From contig NC_091357.1 of NCBI RefSeq assembly GCF_038502225.1, forward strand, positions 5,055,725 to 5,119,724: 64,000 nucleotides of DNA. The letters are read 5' to 3'. Below are positions 59,707-64,000 of this stretch, one piece after another (positions within the stretch are counted from its first letter, which is position 1; each line of letters opens with the position of its first letter). The translations under genes were made by a program, and so were the position numbers. Source of the stretch: Cherax quadricarinatus. Lineage: Eukaryota > Arthropoda > Malacostraca > Decapoda > Parastacidae. Below the pieces are notes generated by a model that saw only the letters and a program-made list of their open reading frames with translations, had not been told where the DNA came from and did no database searches.

Positions 59707-60907
59707 AAGAAGTATATGCTAGGGTGTTTGGGAGAGGGGTGGGATTAAATTATGGGGAATTAAATACAAAACAGAAAGTGACAGTTACTTTTTGCTGATG
59801 ATAATGTGCTTATGGGAGATTCTAAAGAAAAATTGCAAAGGTTAGTGGATGAATTTGGGACTGTGTGTAAAGGTCGAAAGTTGAAGGTGAACATAGAAAA
59901 GAGTAAGGTGATGAGAGTATCAAATGATTTAGATAAAGAAAAATTGGATATCAAATTGGGGAGGAAGAGTATGGAAGAAGTGAATGTTTTCAGATAATTG
60001 GGAGTTGACGTGTCAGCGGATGGATTTATGAAGGATGAGGTTAATCATAGAAATTGATGAAGGAGAAAAAGGTGAGTGGTGCATTGAGGTATATGTGGAG
60101 GCAAAAAATGTTATCTATGGCGGCAAAGAAGGGAATGCATGAAAGTATAGTAGTACCAACACATTTATATGGGTGTGAAGCTTGGGTTGTAAATGCTGCA
60201 GCAAGGAGGCGGTTGGAGGCAGTGGAGATGTCCTGTCTAAGGGCAATGTATGGTGTAAATATTATGCCGAAAATTTGGAGTGTGGAAATTAGAAGGTGTG
60301 GAGTTAATAAAAGTATTAGTCAGAGGGCTGAAGAGGGGTTGTTGAGGTGGTTTGGTCATTTAGAGAGAATGGATCAAAGTAGAATGATGTGGAGAGCGTG
60401 TAAATCTGTAGGGGAAGGAAGGCGGGGTAGAGGTCATTCTCGAAAAGGTTGGATGGAGGGAGGGGGTAAAGGAGGTGTTGTGGGTGAGGGGTTTGGACTT
60501 CCAGCAAGCATGCGTGAGCTTGTTAGATAGGAGTGAATGGAGACAAATGGTATTTGGGACCTGACGAGCTGTTGGAGTGTGAGCAGGGTAATATTTAGTG
60601 AAGGGATTCAGGGAAACCAGTTATTTTATATAACTGGACTTGAGTCCTGGAAATGGGAAGTACAATGCCTGCACTCTAAAGGAGGGGTTTGAGATATTGG
60701 CAGTTTGGAGGGATATATTGTGTATTTATATATGTATATACAGTACTTCTAAACTGTTGTATTCTGGGCACCTCTGCAAAAAGAGTGATTATATGTGAGT
60801 GAGGTGAAAGTGTAGAATGATGATGAAAGTATTTTCTTTTTGGGGATTTTCTTTCTTTTTGGGTCACCCTGCCTCGCTGGGAGACGGCCGACTTGTTGAA
60901 AACAAAA
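59707..60907 (+). mobile_element. LINE-A copy 6, 5'-truncated, 12-bp target-site duplication
   Basis: Flanked by aagtttatccta (59695-59706, 60908-60919). It begins in the RT palm just before LLFADDNVLMGDS (59788-59830) and runs to the 3' tail cctcgctgggagacggccga, then cttgttgaaaac. The 3' UTR matches 47282-47507 rather than copy 3, so LINE-A has at least two 3' UTR subfamilies. Confidence 0.88.
59788..60570 (+). pseudogene. LINE-A copy 6 RT/C-terminal remnant
   Basis: Segments LQRLVDEFGTVCKGRKLKVN (59806-59997), then from 60054 HESIVVPTHLYGCEAWVVNA, RAEEGLLRWFGHLERMDQSR. Frameshifts near 60000, 60050 and 60460. More diverged than copies 3 and 5. Confidence 0.82.
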
Positions 60908-61019
60908 AAGTTTATCCTATCAATAAATGTACAGTACTGTATAGTACAAAAAAAGTTTTACACCATCGTGAAGTCAAAATATTGTAAGTCAAACCATTGT
61001 AAAGTGAGGAGCATCTGAA

Positions 61020-62999
61020 CTACTAAACAGGCAGAAAAGTATGTAAGTTCATTTTCTGAAATAGTGGAATAATTAGAGACCCAGAAAAAGATGAGTAATT
61101 TTAAATCTGCTAAAGATATGATGGAGCCAAAACCTAATGCAAAACACAAGATTAGTTATGCCCTTGAAGAATGTAATCAAGAAAGTCAATAGCATTTTGC
61201 ACTACTGCATAAGCTTAGGGCCATCAGTATACACAGCAAGTTTATCAGTGTTCAACTGAAAAGGTTCAGGAAAGAATACACAATTCCAATGAAGACAAGT
61301 AAGCCTTTAGAAAAGGAAGATGGGAAAGGCTAATGAAGAGCACAGATTTTCTAAGGTGCAAGCTCAAAATAAGAGGTAAGAAAAACACCAAAAAGGGAAT
61401 TCACATTGGTTTGAATATATTTCTTAAAAAGGCTGCAGTAAGGATGCCAACAGAAATTATCAGAATTAATAACATCAGTGAGAATGCTGTAGGTTTTGGG
61501 ATCATAAAGCATGAAAACAAAGCAATGGATGTAGCGGGTATTATGGCAGTCCTTATAACACTGCATCAGAATACTCAATAAGGGCCTTGACAGAGAAGGA
61601 CTAAAAGGCTGACCCCTCACTGATGCCAAAACAAAAGTAAACCCTGTTGAAGCATGGTATCCATCCTGAAGAGAAGTTACAGTACACCTGGTCCCTAGTC
61701 CAACTTTAGATAAGGGCAAAGGAGGCTACATCCAGGAGATGAGACAAAATCCAAGTGAATTTACCCTGACAAGCTATCACTTTTGAGATGAGAGAAATAC
61801 AATGTGATGCTTTAATGGCATATCAACTGAAGAGAAAAGCCAAAGATTTTGTGGTCTGGCAGACAATAATAGGGAATCTTTAGAGGAAATCTATAATAGG
61901 GAATTAGAGTGTACCATGAAAGCTGCAAATTGCATTTTGGGCAGAGAACCTGAAGCATCATACAAAGGCTCAACAGGAAGCCTTGTCAGTAAATTATTGT
62001 AATGAGGTGACCACCAACTAACCATCCATACTAGCATAAGATCAGGTAAAGACATCAGACAAAGACTAGAGCACAGGAAAAGTTTTGGAAATCCACTGAT
62101 AGCAAGGAGGAAAAATAAAGTACAATAGTAATGGTAAGGACACAACCCTGAGGAACAGCTGTTATGGATTCAATACAAAATCTTAGTCATAAAATTCTGT
62201 ATTAGAGGTTCCAACAGACCACAAGAATGTGCCCGAGATAAGATGTGACCATGCCCCATAGTGTTTTAGGACCATTTAAGCATGAAAAATGCAGTAATAG
62301 GCAAGTTATGATTAACAAAGGCTCTACAAAAAAGTAGATCCTTAGAGAAATGACCTTTTCAAAGATCAAAGGCTGCAGGATGAAGAGATAAAAAAAAATA
62401 TGTATCTGTAGGTATTTTAACACACTAGGCATGTAGAGTATTAATCATATGCTCCAGCAACTTACAAATGGAGATGTTAAAAATGAGGTTATATGTTGTG
62501 CCCTGAATTGTTTGGTTGTGGAAAGTCGAGAAAAGTCCTTTATTGAAGGAGTAAGATGATGCAAAAATCCACCGCAATTAAAGATTTATAATAGGAAGGT
62601 AAGAAATGAAGCATGTGAATGTGGATCATCTGGTCTTACCCCATAAACACATATCTTGTTAATGCTAAGGTAAATTCTGCAAGGAAATTCATTCATTAGC
62701 AGTATTGTACTGTATACTAGCATGTGATGAAATTCAGTATGGCAGATTCCTGCATGGTCTTATAATGTAGAAAGCCAGGAGGAAAACGAGACCCCTTTGA
62801 GATCTTAACCATGACAGCCATGTTGTTGAACCACTATAGCAGGAGCTGCTATCTTTGTGTGAGCAACTTAATCACAGGAGAAGGTTAGAGTGAAAGCCAG
62901 CTAGCAAGCTTCTGCACCTTCCATACTGCACTCATAAGGGCAATGATCTAGAGGAGAAAAGATGGAGACAAGCCTGCCAGCAGTTTCATTTTCTAATCA
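61020..62999 (-). pseudogene. very old LINE-like RT remnant (tentative) in PARS2 intron
   Basis: On the minus strand, 62370-62330 reads like AAFDL (RT palm start) and about 75 codons later 62165-62130 reads like a VPQG-C-VL segment (cagctgttcctcagggttgt). That spacing suits the two RT motifs of Jockey-type elements. No YADD box was found and all frames are broken. The remainder of the interval has nothing recognisable, and this call is weak. Confidence 0.3.
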
Positions 63000-63125
63000 T
63001 ACAACCCACTGAACTGTAATGTCATTGTATTTCTGGCAAGAAGTGTGACAATGCATGCATTTTTTTTTTTTGGGGGGGGGATCACCTACCTCGGCGGGAG
63101 GGAGATGGCAAGTGTATTAAAAAAG
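63000..63125 (+). repeat. LINE-A 3'-tail relic
   Basis: gtatttctggcaagaagtg, then a T/G run, cacctacctcggcgggagg and gagatggcaagtgtattaaa resemble the LINE-A 3' end. Confidence 0.5.
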
Positions 63126-63660
63126 AAAAAATGAGTAAGGGTTCTGGTTTTCTTTGATGCCAGCCAGCCAAGCTCAGCTCACCAGTTGTCATCCAGCTAG
63201 TCAAATGAGCTGTCAATAACACTGGTGGCATGAAGTCTAGGATGACTTTGTTGCTTAGTTCCAATTAATGTATGAATAGAGTCAACCATGCAATAGAATA
63301 TAACATTTTAGACCTGGAACTAAGCTATAAACATTGTACAGTAATTCTAAATGTAAATGTTTTGGGATTATGCCTAGTGCATTACAAATATACAATTAGG
63401 AACAAAAATTGCAGAGACACCATTTATATTACTGTATTTTAGATTATATATTGGAGATAAAAAAATTTTTTAATACAAATTTATGATCAGAAATTTGTAA
63501 ACATGAGTGTGGGAATGGAAAGGGACAGAAAACAGTAATACTGGAGTAAATTACTATACTTAACCAGGACAGTCACACATGTAAAATGAATCGAAGGTGC
63601 CACGACATCCAAAGGTTATTTAGGGAAAAAAAAGGAAAAAGTATAATTTTTAAGTTTGTC
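63126..63660. other. intron interval without recognised feature
   Basis: Nothing recognised on either strand up to the PARS2 donor at 63662. Confidence 0.3.
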
Positions 63661-63661
63661 A

Positions 63662-64000
<339 letters not shown>

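Larger units (their letters stand above)
59517..61016 (+). mobile_element. Tigger-like MITE split by LINE-A
   Basis: Left end caggtgctccttgacttagg, right end the complement of cagatgctcctcactttac; these are diverged inverted repeats. Internal ctaagtcaaa / gtaagtcaaa phrases are typical of this group. Without the LINE-A insertion (59707-60907) it is about 290 bp. No TA duplication is clear at its ends. Confidence 0.6.

Noticed and set aside
61351..61719. A 122-codon minus-strand frame in the first visible PARS2 intron as an alternative exon
   Set aside because: No fitting splice sites or similarity to prolyl-tRNA synthetase; the flanking exons join in phase without it.

Overview
This window looks like nuclear DNA of an arthropod, most likely a decapod crustacean (crayfish or lobster type). 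That inference rests on three things: one ordinary spliced metazoan gene with multi-kilobase introns; overwhelming transposable-element content; and repeat families I associate with decapod genomes (a CR1-type LINE whose 3' end reads like ctggagtttacctggagag, and a short SINE ending in gggtttagcgcttccc plus (TAA)n). Nothing here resembles a bacterial or organellar genome.

One host gene is present. On the minus strand, from beyond the right edge to 43843, lie the last five coding exons of mitochondrial prolyl-tRNA synthetase (PARS2): 63793-63663, 54309-54179, 53388-53198, 50116-49901 and 44148-43843. All phases match, every junction is GT-AG, and class II motifs 2 and 3 are visible. About 150 N-terminal residues should lie beyond position 64000. 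Two AATAAA signals follow the stop codon.

The rest is nested mobile DNA. 1-597 is a Tigger/pogo remnant. 596-2633 is a chimeric copy of 'LINE-A', a single-ORF APE/RT element, provisionally RTE-like. 4605-10196 is a decayed gag+pol LINE ('LINE-B') with a SINE insertion. 10.2-23.5 kb is a patchwork of a CR1-like LINE ('CR1-C'), an RNase H-bearing I-like LINE ('LINE-I') and fragments. 23.5-27.5 kb is a three-level nest: an endonuclease-region LINE fragment split by a Penelope-like element (GIY-YIG, inverted pseudo-LTRs), itself split by a gag-only retroelement. 28.8-30.8 kb holds minisatellites. 32.2-37.5 kb is an old LINE-A copy broken by another LINE and by a 279-bp palindromic insertion carrying a hammerhead-ribozyme-like motif. 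37.65-43.5 kb holds piggyBac-like TTAA-flanked MITEs, one of which contains a structurally complete LINE-A (37940-41543) with an uninterrupted frame and a target-site duplication.

Inside the PARS2 introns (44.1-63.7 kb) are three more TTAA-flanked MITEs, a solo LTR, LINE-A 3' ends, two short non-autonomous LINE-A derivatives with target-site duplications, a foldback element, Tigger-like MITEs and a LINE-A fragment nested in one of them. LINE-A probably supplied the enzymes for the short derivatives. The MITEs carry no transposase and must depend on elements elsewhere. Family names such as LINE-A, CR1-C and MITE-A/B are local labels used only in this annotation.
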